The notes beneath the pieces are model-generated. The model was not told the origin of the DNA, ran no database searches, and was given only the letters and a program-made list of their open reading frames with translations. A DNA stretch of 64,000 bases, taken from positions 2,318,501 through 2,382,500 of the forward strand of contig NZ_LT630450.1 in assembly GCF_900116045.1 (NCBI RefSeq), given 5' to 3'. Position numbers and translations under genes: made by a program. This stretch comes from Desulfovibrio piger (GTDB lineage Bacteria; Desulfobacterota; Desulfovibrionia; Desulfovibrionales; Desulfovibrionaceae). Below are positions 20,701 to 28,903 of the stretch, one piece after another. Within the stretch, counting starts at the first letter, position 1. Every line of letters starts with the position of its first letter.

Positions 20701-22090
20701 CACACGGCAGGCCCTGGGGGCGGAGCAGGCCGGTCTGGAAGTCCGCCTGCCCCTGCATTTTTCCGCCAACGGCCTGCCCCTGCCGGACATGGCGGCCCCG
20801 CTTGCCGGGCGCCTGGACTGGCAGGGCGAGCTGGCCCCGCTCTGGCGTCTGGTGCCCGTGGCCGACCGCCGCGTGACCGGGCGGCTGGACATGCATCTGG
20901 CCCTGGCCGGCAGCCTTGCCGTGCCCACGGCCAGGGGACGGCTGGAGATCTCGGGCGGGCGCTATGAGGACCTGGCCCTGGGCATCCTGCTGACGGACAT
21001 CAAGGCCACGGTGTCTGCGGGCAGCGGCAAGGGCCTGAAGCTGGAGCCCGTGCACCTGGAGGCCTCCATGAGCGACGGACGCGGCGGTCTGGTGACGGCC
21101 GCGGGCAGCCTGCATCCCGAAGGCGGCAGGCTGGCCCTGGATGCCGCCATGAAGCGCCTGCGCCCCCTGCGGCGCACGGACATCCAGGCGACCCTGTCGG
21201 GCACGGCCTCGGTCAAGGGCACGCTCATGGCGCCCCAGGTGGCGGCGGACATCACCATCGACGAGGCCCTGGTCAACCTCAACCGCCTCACCGGCAGCAG
21301 CGTGACCACCCTGCCCGTGGAAGGCACCAGCGAGGCCCCGGAACCTGCGCCGGAAAAGAAGGAAGGGCGCGGCTCCCTGGACGTGAGCGTCCGGGCGCCG
21401 GGGCATATCGCGGTCAACGGCCACGGGCTGGAGAGCGAATGGCAGGCCGGCCTGCGCGTGCGCGGGGCCCTCAACGATCCGCTGGTCATCGGCAGCGTGC
21501 GCTCGGTGCGGGGGCAGTTCGACCTGCTCTCCAAGATCTTCACCCTGCGGCCCAGCACCATTTCCTTCAACGGCGGGCCTGTGTCCAATCCTCTTCTGGA
21601 TGTGACCCTGCGGTACGAGGTGCCGGACATCACGGCCGACGTGCGCGTCAGCGGCTCCGTGCGGCGCATGAAGCTGGAACTGACCAGCACGCCGTCCCTG
21701 CCGCAGGAAGAGATCATCTCGCGGGTCATGTTCGGTCGCGGCTCCAGCGAGCTGGGCCGTTTCGAAAGCCTGCGCCTGGCCGCCGCCGTGGCGCGTCTGG
21801 CCGGTTTCGGTTCCGGCGGGCTGGGCGTCCTGGATCTGGGCCGTGCCGTGCTGGGCGTGGACGTGCTGCGCGTCAATTCCTCCACGGACAAGGAAAGCGG
21901 CGATGAGGAAAGCAGCCTGGAAGTGGGCAAGTTCATCGGCGAGAAGATCTATCTTGGCGTGGAGCAGGGCCTGGAGCCGGACAGCACCGCCGTCATCATG
22001 GAACTGGAACTGACCCCGCACAGCAAGGCGGGCATCCGCACGGAGCAGGACAACACCAGCGCCGGCATCCAGTGGAAGATGAACTACTGA
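17738..22090 (+). CDS. tamB: TamB, translocation and assembly module large subunit
   Basis: A 1450-residue AsmA/TamB-family protein: a basic N-terminus and one membrane anchor (about residues 31-60), then a very long beta-rich body expected to span the periplasm as a hydrophobic groove. A C-terminal TamB (DUF490) domain (about 1150-1450) contains VRGQFDLLSKIFTLRPSTI and GRGSSELGRFESLRLAAAVA. Three Ala/Pro-rich low-complexity inserts interrupt the body at about 209-280, 325-385 and 593-655. Start and stop of tamA overlap by one base, so translation is coupled. A shared terminator follows at 22155. Confidence 0.93.
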   Translation: MPSVPGTPPVVPDGRPSGPAPSEGAAPARRSVFRRRVLPCLLLLVLLPLLAGAGAVFWLRTPAGQDWLRQEAGALLAPPLAEQGLSLELTRLEGALPLEVECALRLRDARGLWLDVPRARVDAGLSLFPPCVSLDLRLERPSLYRLPQLPPSPGEPSLPLAETLAGVEAGLRSALESMAALPGWLPSLHVREVALEGLWLGQAVLDGSPAVPAAEDGGAGDTGKAPAARGHEGPAEAPAKADSAPADAKTPPVPPASPVPAQDATTPGAAPAPLPPVAVAAAESALRAGEGLDVSLVLTADADFSLSGTTARAGLQASWQLAPATAAGTPTAGPAAPSIAAPAPARDAAATGKAPATAPAQEAGTAPSQPNGAGTAPLLPEAAGSWLPAPLALLLTPGQASTLRVELALRPGERPVLALEDLQADAGALRLRGTGTLELVTAADVLASPLALDCSLSVASAAGAAALLPQARALLAPLGDALRLDIGVKGSPAAPEPRLELACAALDLGGHVINDLSLLAGGEALPWPRLASKGRVELPLSLQMRTGQDHISTKLRLLAGHDGMAWLLGLPQLELHGAGARLGGALLALLPDAPQAAPLPASPAPADAQTAQAPAPADGDAAGGLAPAAAAGGAAVPPQSDPAASAVSPAPAIVGSDFVPARLLARLFPDPGARPRLWAALDGELSDWEALGRVLDYWSPGLRLEKRDSPARLSLRAGGMPPAQDAPGDVPPSAGTGPVDPAVLGGRDWRQWFSLDAGVDLVRLHDRSGERLLLRELRQHLRIDDIFGQGRLEQRLDVRQLHVAGLRLEGVLVGLKGELATPLEAELACAGDVRARVRLRWQGDRLDIPVCDLHLRQGVGLRLQAGTALVLDREGLSLRGLDARIAPAGRVRASAALKPVGMDVRLTLDSMDLAPWRAVVPGLPSAALAFQSRLHGSPAAPAGTFRLDVRRLEVPQSSLPPLDLALTGTLGGSNGKGHLDTRLELPPSTRQALGAEQAGLEVRLPLHFSANGLPLPDMAAPLAGRLDWQGELAPLWRLVPVADRRVTGRLDMHLALAGSLAVPTARGRLEISGGRYEDLALGILLTDIKATVSAGSGKGLKLEPVHLEASMSDGRGGLVTAAGSLHPEGGRLALDAAMKRLRPLRRTDIQATLSGTASVKGTLMAPQVAADITIDEALVNLNRLTGSSVTTLPVEGTSEAPEPAPEKKEGRGSLDVSVRAPGHIAVNGHGLESEWQAGLRVRGALNDPLVIGSVRSVRGQFDLLSKIFTLRPSTISFNGGPVSNPLLDVTLRYEVPDITADVRVSGSVRRMKLELTSTPSLPQEEIISRVMFGRGSSELGRFESLRLAAAVARLAGFGSGGLGVLDLGRAVLGVDVLRVNSSTDKESGDEESSLEVGKFIGEKIYLGVEQGLEPDSTAVIMELELTPHSKAGIRTEQDNTSAGIQWKMNY

Positions 22091-22154
22091 TGCGGCAGCG
22101 TGGGGCAGCCCGCCGCCCCTGGGCGCGGGCGGCGGTGCGGCCGCGCAAAAAAGG

Positions 22155-22181
22155 AAACGCCGGGGCATGCCCGGCGTTTTT
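22155..22181. terminator. Bidirectional terminator between tamB and the MFS gene
   Basis: Stem AAACGCCGGG / CCCGGCGTTT with a 5-base loop, T-run on the plus strand and A-run on the other side (22147-22152). It can stop both convergent transcripts. Confidence 0.85.
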
Positions 22182-22230
22182 GGCATCGTCCGGGAGAATG
22201 ACGATGCCGTCTCTCTGGGGAAGGAGATCT

Positions 22231-23454
22231 CTATGCGGCTGCCGCGCGGCGGCCGTGGAGGACGTAATACAGCGCCACCGCGCCGAGGACCACGAAGGCC
22301 AGGGTCTGGTACATGCCGTCATAGCCCGCGCTGGGGACCATGAAGCCGAACAGGTAGGGCCCCAGGCCGATGCCCAGATCGAAGAAGATGAAAAAGGTCG
22401 TGGTGGCCTGGGCAAAGCGGGACCTGGACACCAGCGAGAGCGAGACCGCCTGCCCGGCGGACTGGAAATTGCCGAAACCCACGCCCAGGACCAGCCCGGC
22501 GGCCAGCAGCATCCAGCCGCTGCTGGCGTGGGCCATCATGGTCAGGGAAAGGGCCGTCAGCAGCAGGGCGGGATAGAAGATGATGTTCTCGCCGCGCAGG
22601 TCGAACAGGCGGCCGGTCAGGGGCCGTGTCACCAGGGCGGCCAGGGCGTAGAGCAGGAAGAAGAGGCTGGCTGCGCCGGTCAGGCCGCGTTCCGCCGCGT
22701 AGGAGGTCATGAAGGCCTGGATGCAGCCGTAGCTCAGGCAGGTGATGAGCGCCACCAGCGAAAAGCGCACCACGCGCGGGTCGATGTAGCTGTTGAGCTC
22801 CAGGAAGGGGCGGTGGCGGTGATGCATCTCCGGCAGGTGGTGCAGGCCGAAAAAGATGCCGATGCAGGCCAGGCCGATGCCCAGGCAGGTCTGCGCCAGG
22901 GCGGTATAGCTGAAATAGTGGGAGATGAGGATGCCCAGAAAGGGGCCCAGGGCCAGGGCAAAGGCCGTGCTCATGCTGAACAGGCTGATGCCCAGCCCGT
23001 GATGCTGGTGGGGCACCACATAGGCCACGATGGTGCCGGTGGCCGTGCCCATGATGCCCACGCCCAGGCCCATGCACAGGCGCTGCACGAAGAGCAGGGC
23101 CAGGCTGGGGACCCAGAAGAAGGCCGCGATGCTGGCCGAATAGAGCAGCAGGCCGGCGAAGAGGATGATGCGGAAACCGAACAGGGAGAGCAGGTTGCCG
23201 GTGAGGAAACGGCCGATCAGGCAGCCGATGACCATGATGCCCGCAGTGAGCCCGGCGCTGCTGAGGCTGGCGCCGTATGTGGCCTGCGCATAGGCCGTGC
23301 TGGTGACGAACATCAGGTAATAGGCCGTCATGACCAGCAGGTTGATGCAGGCGACCACATTGAAATTGCGGTTGAAGATGGAGCGCAGGGCTTCGGCGGT
23401 GCTGGCGGTGCTGCGCTCCCGCGTCCGCGGACGGGATTTGTGTTGGCTGGGCAT
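22231..23454 (-). CDS. MFS transporter
   Basis: A 407-residue major-facilitator protein with about 12 membrane segments. The central motif GCLIGRFLTGNLLSLFGFRII in the second/third helix region fits the MFS loop-2 signature (GxLaDrxGrr), repeated as ALVTRPLTGRLFDLRG in the second half. The substrate is unknown; drug or metabolite export is likely given the divergent MarR gene. The start at 23454 has CAGGAT upstream; an ATG nine codons earlier is possible. The promoter region shared with the MarR gene carries operator-like repeats. Confidence 0.85.
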   Translation of the reverse strand: MPSQHKSRPRTRERSTASTAEALRSIFNRNFNVVACINLLVMTAYYLMFVTSTAYAQATYGASLSSAGLTAGIMVIGCLIGRFLTGNLLSLFGFRIILFAGLLLYSASIAAFFWVPSLALLFVQRLCMGLGVGIMGTATGTIVAYVVPHQHHGLGISLFSMSTAFALALGPFLGILISHYFSYTALAQTCLGIGLACIGIFFGLHHLPEMHHRHRPFLELNSYIDPRVVRFSLVALITCLSYGCIQAFMTSYAAERGLTGAASLFFLLYALAALVTRPLTGRLFDLRGENIIFYPALLLTALSLTMMAHASSGWMLLAAGLVLGVGFGNFQSAGQAVSLSLVSRSRFAQATTTFFIFFDLGIGLGPYLFGFMVPSAGYDGMYQTLAFVVLGAVALYYVLHGRRAAAA

Positions 23455-23483
23455 AGGACATCCTGGGCGAAATATCGCCATAC

Positions 23484-23499
23484 CGTTGCGTGTGCAACG
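23484..23499. promoter_or_regulatory. Operator-like inverted repeat between MFS and MarR genes
   Basis: CGTTGC-GTGT-GCAACG, a perfect 6-bp inverted repeat, lies 30 bases before the MFS start. A looser repeat GATGTA-N7-TGCATC (one mismatch) lies close to the marR-type start near 23600-23620. Both are where a MarR regulator that controls itself and the transporter would bind. Confidence 0.4.
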
Positions 23500-23635
23500 A
23501 TATACGTCCGGCGGCTTTCCCTTGTCAAGCGGAAAACCCGCCCCGCGGGGGGCGCGCTTTTGCGCTTGCCAGGCGCTGCAAGGCTGACTATGACAAAACG
23601 ATGTATCCTACCTGCATCATTTTCCTGGAGCTGCT

Positions 23636-24067
23636 GTGGAACTGACCTATAAGTGGATCGCGCTGGCCAACCGGCATTACCTCATGTACCTGAACAAGCG
23701 CCTTGCCTCGTACGGCCTCAGCGGCAGCCAGTATCTTTTCATCCTGAACATCTGCCGCCAGCCGGGCCTGACCCAGGACAAGCTGCCGGACATCATCCAC
23801 ATCAACAAGAGCAACGTCACCCGTGCCCTGGCCCATCTGGAGAAGCGCGGCTTCATCCGGCGCGAGGTCAACCCGCAGGACAAGCGCACGGCCGCCGTCT
23901 TCCCGACGCAGAAGGCCCTGGACGTGTACCCGCACGTGATGGAGATCATCCGGGGCTGGGATGCCTCGGTGACCAGCCCCCTGACGGAGGACGAGAAGCA
24001 CACCCTGCAGGGCCTGCTCAAGCGCGTGGTGGCCTCGGCCCACGAGTACCGCAGCAGCGAAGGCTAG
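23636..24067 (+). CDS. MarR-family transcriptional regulator
   Basis: A 143-residue winged-helix repressor. The helix-turn-helix is in LTQDKLPDIIHINKSNVTRALAHLEKRGFI, followed by the wing with R-x-x-x-PQDKRTAAV (the usual D-x-R of MarR wings). Helices at both ends would form the dimer. It starts with GTG at 23636 preceded by TGGAG. It is divergent from the MFS gene, the classic arrangement for a ligand-responsive repressor of an efflux pump. The ligand cannot be inferred. Confidence 0.88.
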   Translation: MELTYKWIALANRHYLMYLNKRLASYGLSGSQYLFILNICRQPGLTQDKLPDIIHINKSNVTRALAHLEKRGFIRREVNPQDKRTAAVFPTQKALDVYPHVMEIIRGWDASVTSPLTEDEKHTLQGLLKRVVASAHEYRSSEG

Positions 24068-24254
24068 GCCCTGCCGGTCCCCGGGGCAAGGCCCCACCTT
24101 CCCCCAGGCGCGCTCCGGCGGGAGGCTGGCGCCCTGCCGCAGGCAGTCCGGGCACTTGGGGAACAGTACCGGCAAATACAGGGAGCGGCGCGGACCCAGG
24201 CCCCCGCCGCCCGTGTCAGGAACCGTCACCGTGCCGTGGGCGGGACGTTCCGCC

Positions 24255-25457
24255 CTAATAGCTGATGCGCTCGATGAGCTTGCGGCGGGGCGTGAGCGAG
24301 ATGTGGTAATACTGGTTCTGCGGCACGTTGATGTAGGGGATGTCCTCTTCGCGCTGGCGCAGGAACAGGGAGAGGATGACCCGGTTGATGGCCTGGTGGC
24401 CCACCAGCATCACGGGCAGCTCCCCGGCCAGGAACAGGGCCCGCTGCAGGCCGCGCCGCACGCGCTCGCGCAGCATGGCATAGCTTTCACCGTGCGGATA
24501 GGCGTAGTGGTACTTGTCCGCGTTGCGGCCCGCCGTCACCTCGGGCATGGTCTCGCGGATCTCGCTGTAGCACATGCCCTCGCAGTCCCCTGCCCAGATC
24601 TCGTCGAATTCCTTGAAGGCCATCACATGGGTATCGTACCGCCCGCGCAGCAGGGGCGCCGCCGTCTCGTGCGAGCGCATGCGCGTGGAGGTGAACACCC
24701 AGTCCAGTTTCTGGTCGCGCAGGTGCAGGGCCAGGGCCTCGGCCTGCATCCGTCCCCTGGCCGTCAGGGGCGGATCGCCGCCGATGCGTCCCTGCACGTT
24801 GTATTCCGTCTGTCCGTGCCGGGCCAGATACAGGCTCTGCACCCACCAGCTGACCACGATCTCGCGGATGGCCGGATAATAGGGCGAGCCTTCGCAGGGC
24901 CGCTCCGCCAGGATGCGGCCGGCCATGGTGTCCACGCACAGCCAGTACTGTTCCCTGCCCACGGGTTCGTAGATGGCTTCGTAATAGCCGATGCGGCCCA
25001 CGAAGCTCGCCAGGGCCTCGTCCTCGGTATAGCCCGCGTATTCCGGCAGTCTGGTCTTGTTGCGGATGCAGGCATTGAGCAGGACGGGATCTTCGTTGAC
25101 GCATTCCAGGAAGAGCACGGGATGGTCCGTGAGGCTGCGCTCGATGAAGGCCCGCCGTGTCCGGCTGACATTGGTGGCATCCAGGATGGCCACGTCCCCT
25201 TCCCGGTTCAGCCATTCCCTGGCCCGGGCCAGGTTCCGCTGGCAGATCTCCTCGCGTATCCTGCGGCCTTCGGCATTGTCCGGGGAATAGAACTCCGGCA
25301 GGGTGGACTCCGCCCCCAGCAGCTGGCGGCGGACGTCGCCGTTGTTGAAGATGGCCGAACGGAAGCCGTCGGCCGCCAGGCCGCCGCAGATGCGCCGGGC
25401 CAGACGGGACTTGCCGCGTGCGGGCAGGCCCACCATGACGAGATAGAGCTTGTGCAT
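24255..25457 (-). CDS. Bifunctional 6-phosphofructo-2-kinase/fructose-2,6-bisphosphatase-like protein
   Basis: A 400-residue protein with the two-domain order of eukaryotic PFKFB enzymes. The N-terminal P-loop kinase has GLPARGKS (10-17), DVRRQLLG and ILDATNVSRTRR. The C-terminal phosphoglycerate-mutase-type phosphatase has RHGQTEYN (213-220, His214 as phosphohistidine), FTSTRMRSHETA, EIWAGDCEG (Glu286) and GHQAINR (His354). In eukaryotes the pair sets fructose-2,6-bisphosphate levels; bacterial homologues are scattered and their true substrate is not established. The ATG at 25457 follows CAGGAG. No neighbouring gene explains it. Confidence 0.85.
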   Translation of the reverse strand: MHKLYLVMVGLPARGKSRLARRICGGLAADGFRSAIFNNGDVRRQLLGAESTLPEFYSPDNAEGRRIREEICQRNLARAREWLNREGDVAILDATNVSRTRRAFIERSLTDHPVLFLECVNEDPVLLNACIRNKTRLPEYAGYTEDEALASFVGRIGYYEAIYEPVGREQYWLCVDTMAGRILAERPCEGSPYYPAIREIVVSWWVQSLYLARHGQTEYNVQGRIGGDPPLTARGRMQAEALALHLRDQKLDWVFTSTRMRSHETAAPLLRGRYDTHVMAFKEFDEIWAGDCEGMCYSEIRETMPEVTAGRNADKYHYAYPHGESYAMLRERVRRGLQRALFLAGELPVMLVGHQAINRVILSLFLRQREEDIPYINVPQNQYYHISLTPRRKLIERISY

Positions 25458-25537
25458 GTGACTCCTGTGGGGCGTTGGTCCGTCCGGGTGGCCGGCCCCG
25501 CCGCGCGGACGGGCACGGGGCGGGCCGTCATGCCGGT

Positions 25538-26230
25538 TCAGCGTGTCGCGGGGGCCGCCGTGGGGGCCGCAAGCTGCTCCAGGGCCTTTTGCAGCGGCTT
25601 GCCGGGGTGTTTGCCGCACCAGTCCAGCAGGGCATCGCTTTGGGCCGCCAGGCTCCCCAGTTCCAGGGGGCGATAGGGCCGGTTTTCCCTGAAGGCCTGA
25701 TGGCCGTCCCACCAGAGGACCAGGGGCAGCCAGTTTTCGCCCTGCTGGCGGAAGCTGCGGCAGGGCAGGGAGAGCGTTTGCCGCGACAGCTTTTCCCGCA
25801 CCATCTGCCAGCGTTCCACCAGGCGGGCCGTGGGGGCCGCGGCGCAGGCATCACGCAGGCGTATGAGGCTGGAGGTCCACCGCCCGCCCTGCTGCCAGAG
25901 CCGGAAGGGAAGGTCTTCTTTGCCGCTGCGGGCCGCCACATAGCCGTCCAGCCATTCCAGCGGCACGTCCAGGCGCAGGCCGCCCCCGGGTTTGTTCCTG
26001 TCCACCGCCTGTTCGGCCAGCGGACGGCAGATCAGGGCCCCCACGCGCAGATCGCCGTCGTCAGGACGGCTGCCCAGGCGCAGCATCTGGCCGGGCTCTG
26101 CCTCCTGTACCGTGATGGTCAGGGGGGACGACATCTCTTTTGGGGGCTGCGCCGCGCCGGCGGCAGGGGGGCACAGCAGCATCACCAGCAGGCAAGCCGC
26201 GCACAGCGGGCTGAAGGGCATGTTTCGCAT
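25538..26230 (-). CDS. Secreted protein of unknown function
   Basis: A 230-residue exported protein that I cannot place in a family. A signal peptide with hydrophobic core PLCAACLLVMLLC is followed by PPAAGAAQ (probable cleavage near residue 27). The mature part is mixed alpha/beta with many Trp residues and Cys residues (ALICRP, RDACAA, LPCRSF, LDWCGK). The ATG at 26230 follows CAGGAGAAAATCT. It ends 80 bases before the PFK-2-like gene on the same strand and could share its transcript. Confidence 0.6.
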   Translation of the reverse strand: MRNMPFSPLCAACLLVMLLCPPAAGAAQPPKEMSSPLTITVQEAEPGQMLRLGSRPDDGDLRVGALICRPLAEQAVDRNKPGGGLRLDVPLEWLDGYVAARSGKEDLPFRLWQQGGRWTSSLIRLRDACAAAPTARLVERWQMVREKLSRQTLSLPCRSFRQQGENWLPLVLWWDGHQAFRENRPYRPLELGSLAAQSDALLDWCGKHPGKPLQKALEQLAAPTAAPATR

Positions 26231-26409
26231 AGATTTTCTCCTGCCGGAGGATAGCATCGCCTGCCCGGGGATTGGAAGCAGGTTTGTGAGGGGGGAAGGG
26301 CGTTTTGGGGGGTAAAACGGCCCCTTCTCCACGCTCCCCCGCAGGGACCTTGCTGGGGGGCCGGTGCGCAGACCAGAGCAGGTTTTTTTGAAAGGGTGGG
26401 GGAGCGCGA

Positions 26410-26451
26410 GGAGGCGGAGGGATTTTGGTTCACAAACGTCCCTCCGCCTCC
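26410..26451. repeat. Perfect 13-bp inverted repeat downstream of tyrS
   Basis: GGAGGCGGAGGGA and its exact complement TCCCTCCGCCTCC are separated by 16 bases, 24 bases beyond the tyrS stop. On the minus strand no T-run follows, so it is not a standard intrinsic terminator; it could still end or stabilise the tyrS mRNA. Confidence 0.6.
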
Positions 26452-26474
26452 TTGCAAAAAAAAGCTGTGGCAGC

Positions 26475-27674
26475 CTAGGCCGTGACGGTCAGGCGCAGGA
26501 AGCGCTTCTTGCCCAGCTTGATGACGTATTCACCGGCAGCCAGGGGCGACAGGGCGTCGTCGCAGCGCTGGCCGTCCACGGACAGGGCGCCTTCCTTGAT
26601 GAGGCGCTTGGCTTCGCCGCGGCTCTTGACCAGACCGGCGGCTTCCAGGAAGGCGGGCGGGGTGCTGTCGTCGCCCTGGGCGCAGGTGTGGCAGGGGGCG
26701 TCGTCCGGTACGCCGCCGCTGGCGAAGACGGCATTGAAGCCCTGGCGGGCCTCGTCGGCGTCCTTTTCGCTGTGGTAGCGGCTGACCATCTCGTGGGCCA
26801 GCATCTCCTTGGCGGCCTTGGGGTGCACGCGGCCCCGGGCCACGTCTTCCTTGAGGCCGGCGATGTCTTCCAGGGACTTGGAGGACAGCAATTCGTAATA
26901 ACGCCACATGAGATCGTCGGAGATGGCCATGACCTTGCCGAAGATCTCGGACGGGGCTTCGTCGATGCCGATATAGTTGCCGTAGGACTTGGACATCTTG
27001 CGCACGCCGTCCAGGCCTTCCAGCAGGGGCATGGTCAGGATGCACTGGCTTTCCATGCCGTAGTGGGCCTGGAGGTTGCGGCCCACCAGCAGGTTGAACT
27101 TCTGGTCGGTACCGCCCATTTCCACATCGGCCTTGAGGGCCACGGAGTCATAGCCCTGGCAGAGGGGATAGATGAATTCGTGGATGGAGATGGGGCGCTG
27201 CTCGCGGAAGCGCTTTTCAAAGTCGTCGCGCTCCATCATGCGGGCCACGGTGTAGCTGGAGGCCAGGCGGATGAAGTCCGAGGCGTCCATCTTGCCCAGC
27301 CAGTGGGAATTGAATTCCACGATGGTCTTTTCGGGATCGAGGATCTTGAAGACCTGCTTCTTGTAGGTCTCGGCATTGGCGATGACCTGTTCCTCGGTCA
27401 GGGGAGGACGGGTCTCGGAGCGGCCGGAGGGGTCGCCGATGCGGCCGGTGAAGTCACCGATCAGGAAGATGATCTGGTGGCCCAGTTCCTGAAAGTGGCG
27501 CATCTTGTGCATGACCACGGTGTGGCCCAGATGCAGGTCGGGAGCGGTGGGGTCAAAGCCCACCTTCACGCGCAGGGGCGTGCCGCGTTCCAGTTTCTTG
27601 CGCAGTTCCTTCTCGTCAATCAGCTCCGCCACGCCGCGCTTGATCACGGCCATCTGGCGATCAATATCCATCAT
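26475..27674 (-). CDS. tyrS: Tyrosyl-tRNA synthetase
   Basis: A 399-residue class I synthetase charging tRNA-Tyr. HLGH (from [12 protein letters not shown]) and KMSKS ([10 protein letters not shown]) mark the catalytic site; [35 protein letters not shown] is the tyrosine-binding region, and an S4 RNA-binding domain ends the chain ([20 protein letters not shown]). Length and motif spacing match the TyrZ/long-type bacterial enzymes. Two adjacent ATGs exist at 27674 and 27671; the upstream one has AAGGAC at good distance. A longer open frame to 28061 has no TyrRS-like sequence. Confidence 0.97.
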   Translation of the reverse strand: MMDIDRQMAVIKRGVAELIDEKELRKKLERGTPLRVKVGFDPTAPDLHLGHTVVMHKMRHFQELGHQIIFLIGDFTGRIGDPSGRSETRPPLTEEQVIANAETYKKQVFKILDPEKTIVEFNSHWLGKMDASDFIRLASSYTVARMMERDDFEKRFREQRPISIHEFIYPLCQGYDSVALKADVEMGGTDQKFNLLVGRNLQAHYGMESQCILTMPLLEGLDGVRKMSKSYGNYIGIDEAPSEIFGKVMAISDDLMWRYYELLSSKSLEDIAGLKEDVARGRVHPKAAKEMLAHEMVSRYHSEKDADEARQGFNAVFASGGVPDDAPCHTCAQGDDSTPPAFLEAAGLVKSRGEAKRLIKEGALSVDGQRCDDALSPLAAGEYVIKLGKKRFLRLTVTA

Positions 27675-28088
27675 CGAACTAGTCCTTGCGTGGAGTTGGC
27701 CCGTCACGGGCGTTATCCCGGCAGGATAGCCTCGGCAAAGCGGGGGTGTCAATGTTCTGCAGGAGGAAAGGACGAAAAAGGAAGCCGCGGCGCAGGGCCG
27801 GAAGGGCAGGCATGCGCGGTCCCGTGCGGACGGCAGGGAGCAGCGGGAGAGCGCGGCGTGGCGTGATCGGGCGCCCCGCTCCGCTCCGGCCCTGTGGCGG
27901 GTGGGGCCCGTGCGGCGGGATGAATGAGGCAACAGGGGACAGCGGGCCGCCGTGGGCGGGGGAGCGATCCTCCGGCGGGGCAGGACGGGGGAGCGGCGGA
28001 AACGCGGAGGGCCGCCGGGCCGGATGCCGTCCCGAAGGGGAAACGAAGGGGCCGCCCGCATGCCGGGTGCGCCGGGCCGCGGCCACGG
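27675..28088. other. GC-rich gene-free spacer upstream of tyrS
   Basis: About 410 bases with long open frames on several strands but none with a ribosome site or recognisable product; the open frames reflect the very high GC content. It should contain the tyrS promoter near 27700-27760, where the sequence is least GC-rich. Nothing else is seen. Confidence 0.5.
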
Positions 28089-28118
28089 AAAAGGCGCCGG
28101 CGGTTGCCCGCCGGCGCC
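28089..28118 (-). terminator. Intrinsic terminator of the TauE operon
   Basis: Minus-strand perfect 11-bp stem GGCGCCGGCGG / CCGCCGGCGCC with a 4-base loop and TTTT after it, 55 bases past the last gene of the TauE pair. Confidence 0.8.
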
Positions 28119-28152
28119 TGACGTTGCCCGCCGGCGCCTGACGTTGCCCGCC
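28104..28152. repeat. Tandem 20-bp repeat overlapping the terminator stem
   Basis: The unit TTGCCCGCCGGCGCCTGACG occurs at 28104-28123 and 28124-28143, with a partial third copy to 28152. Each unit contains one arm of the terminator hairpin at 28089-28118, so several alternative stems can form with the single opposite arm. Confidence 0.75.
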
Positions 28153-28172
28153 TGGAAAGGCCAGACCGGGAA

Positions 28173-28901
28173 CTAGCCTTCCTGCTTGACCTTGGACTTG
28201 GTCATGGCAAGGCCAACGCCTTCAAACAGCTCGAAGATGGCGAAGCCATACCAGAGCGTGTAGATGACGTAGAAGATCAGCATGCCGCTCATGAGCCAGA
28301 TGTGGTCCGACACCTTCACGGGCTCCACGCTGTAGAAGTTGTTGCCGGGTTCCACGGCGCGGCGCAGGACCTGGTCAACCACCTGGGCCTCGGCGATGAG
28401 GCGCTGCTTCTGCAGTTCCTTGATGGAGGGGCTCAGCACATACCACCAGGCCGCGGCGGCCTTGAGGGCGTGGGTGCCGTCGTAACGGGCGGTCACGGTG
28501 GCGGCGTCGTTGTGGTACAGGCTGTCGGCGTCGGTGGTGGCGGCGTTCAGCATGGCGGCCAGGTTGCCTTCGTAGGTGACCCTGGCGCCGTCGGCGCTGG
28601 CGGTCATGCCGGCCTTGGTCAGCACCTGCACGGCGGTCTCGGCCAGATCGGCCTTTTTCATGGTCACGGTGACCTTGACGTTGGTCTTTTCCACGGTCTT
28701 CACATGCTCACGCACGCTGGGGATGAAGTAGGAAGAGCCCTTGGAAAGTTCGTTGAACACGTTGTCGGCGTACTGCAGGCCGGTCAGGTGGTTGCCCTTT
28801 TCGTCGCGCATGACGGGGGTGAGCAGCACACAGAACAGGACCAGGAACGAGATCAGCAGGATGGAACCCCGGATAAAGGGGCCTTTTTCATGAATAAGCA
28901 T
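28173..28901 (-). CDS. Membrane protein paired with the TauE/SafE exporter
   Basis: A 242-residue inner-membrane protein with one membrane segment at the N-terminus (about 11-31, ILLISFLVLFCVLLTPVM) and one near the C-terminus (about 203-227, LMSGMLIFYVIYTLWYGFAIFELF). The 170-residue region between them, expected in the periplasm, is rich in Ala/Thr/Val. No family function is recognised. It begins 2 bases after the TauE stop, with GGAGG overlapping the end of that gene, so the two are translationally linked and probably form a complex or serve the same anion export. Confidence 0.7.
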   Translation of the reverse strand: MLIHEKGPFIRGSILLISFLVLFCVLLTPVMRDEKGNHLTGLQYADNVFNELSKGSSYFIPSVREHVKTVEKTNVKVTVTMKKADLAETAVQVLTKAGMTASADGARVTYEGNLAAMLNAATTDADSLYHNDAATVTARYDGTHALKAAAAWWYVLSPSIKELQKQRLIAEAQVVDQVLRRAVEPGNNFYSVEPVKVSDHIWLMSGMLIFYVIYTLWYGFAIFELFEGVGLAMTKSKVKQEG

Positions 28902-28903
28902 AA

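Noticed and set aside
23588..24229. Minus-strand frame with a zinc-ribbon-like start (FPKCPDC) before the PFK-2-like gene
   Set aside because: Only about 45 residues look gene-like before it runs antisense through the MarR gene; no ribosome site supports it.
27675..28172. Several overlapping GC-rich open frames upstream of tyrS
   Set aside because: No ribosome site, no recognisable product, and composition typical of random GC-rich sequence.
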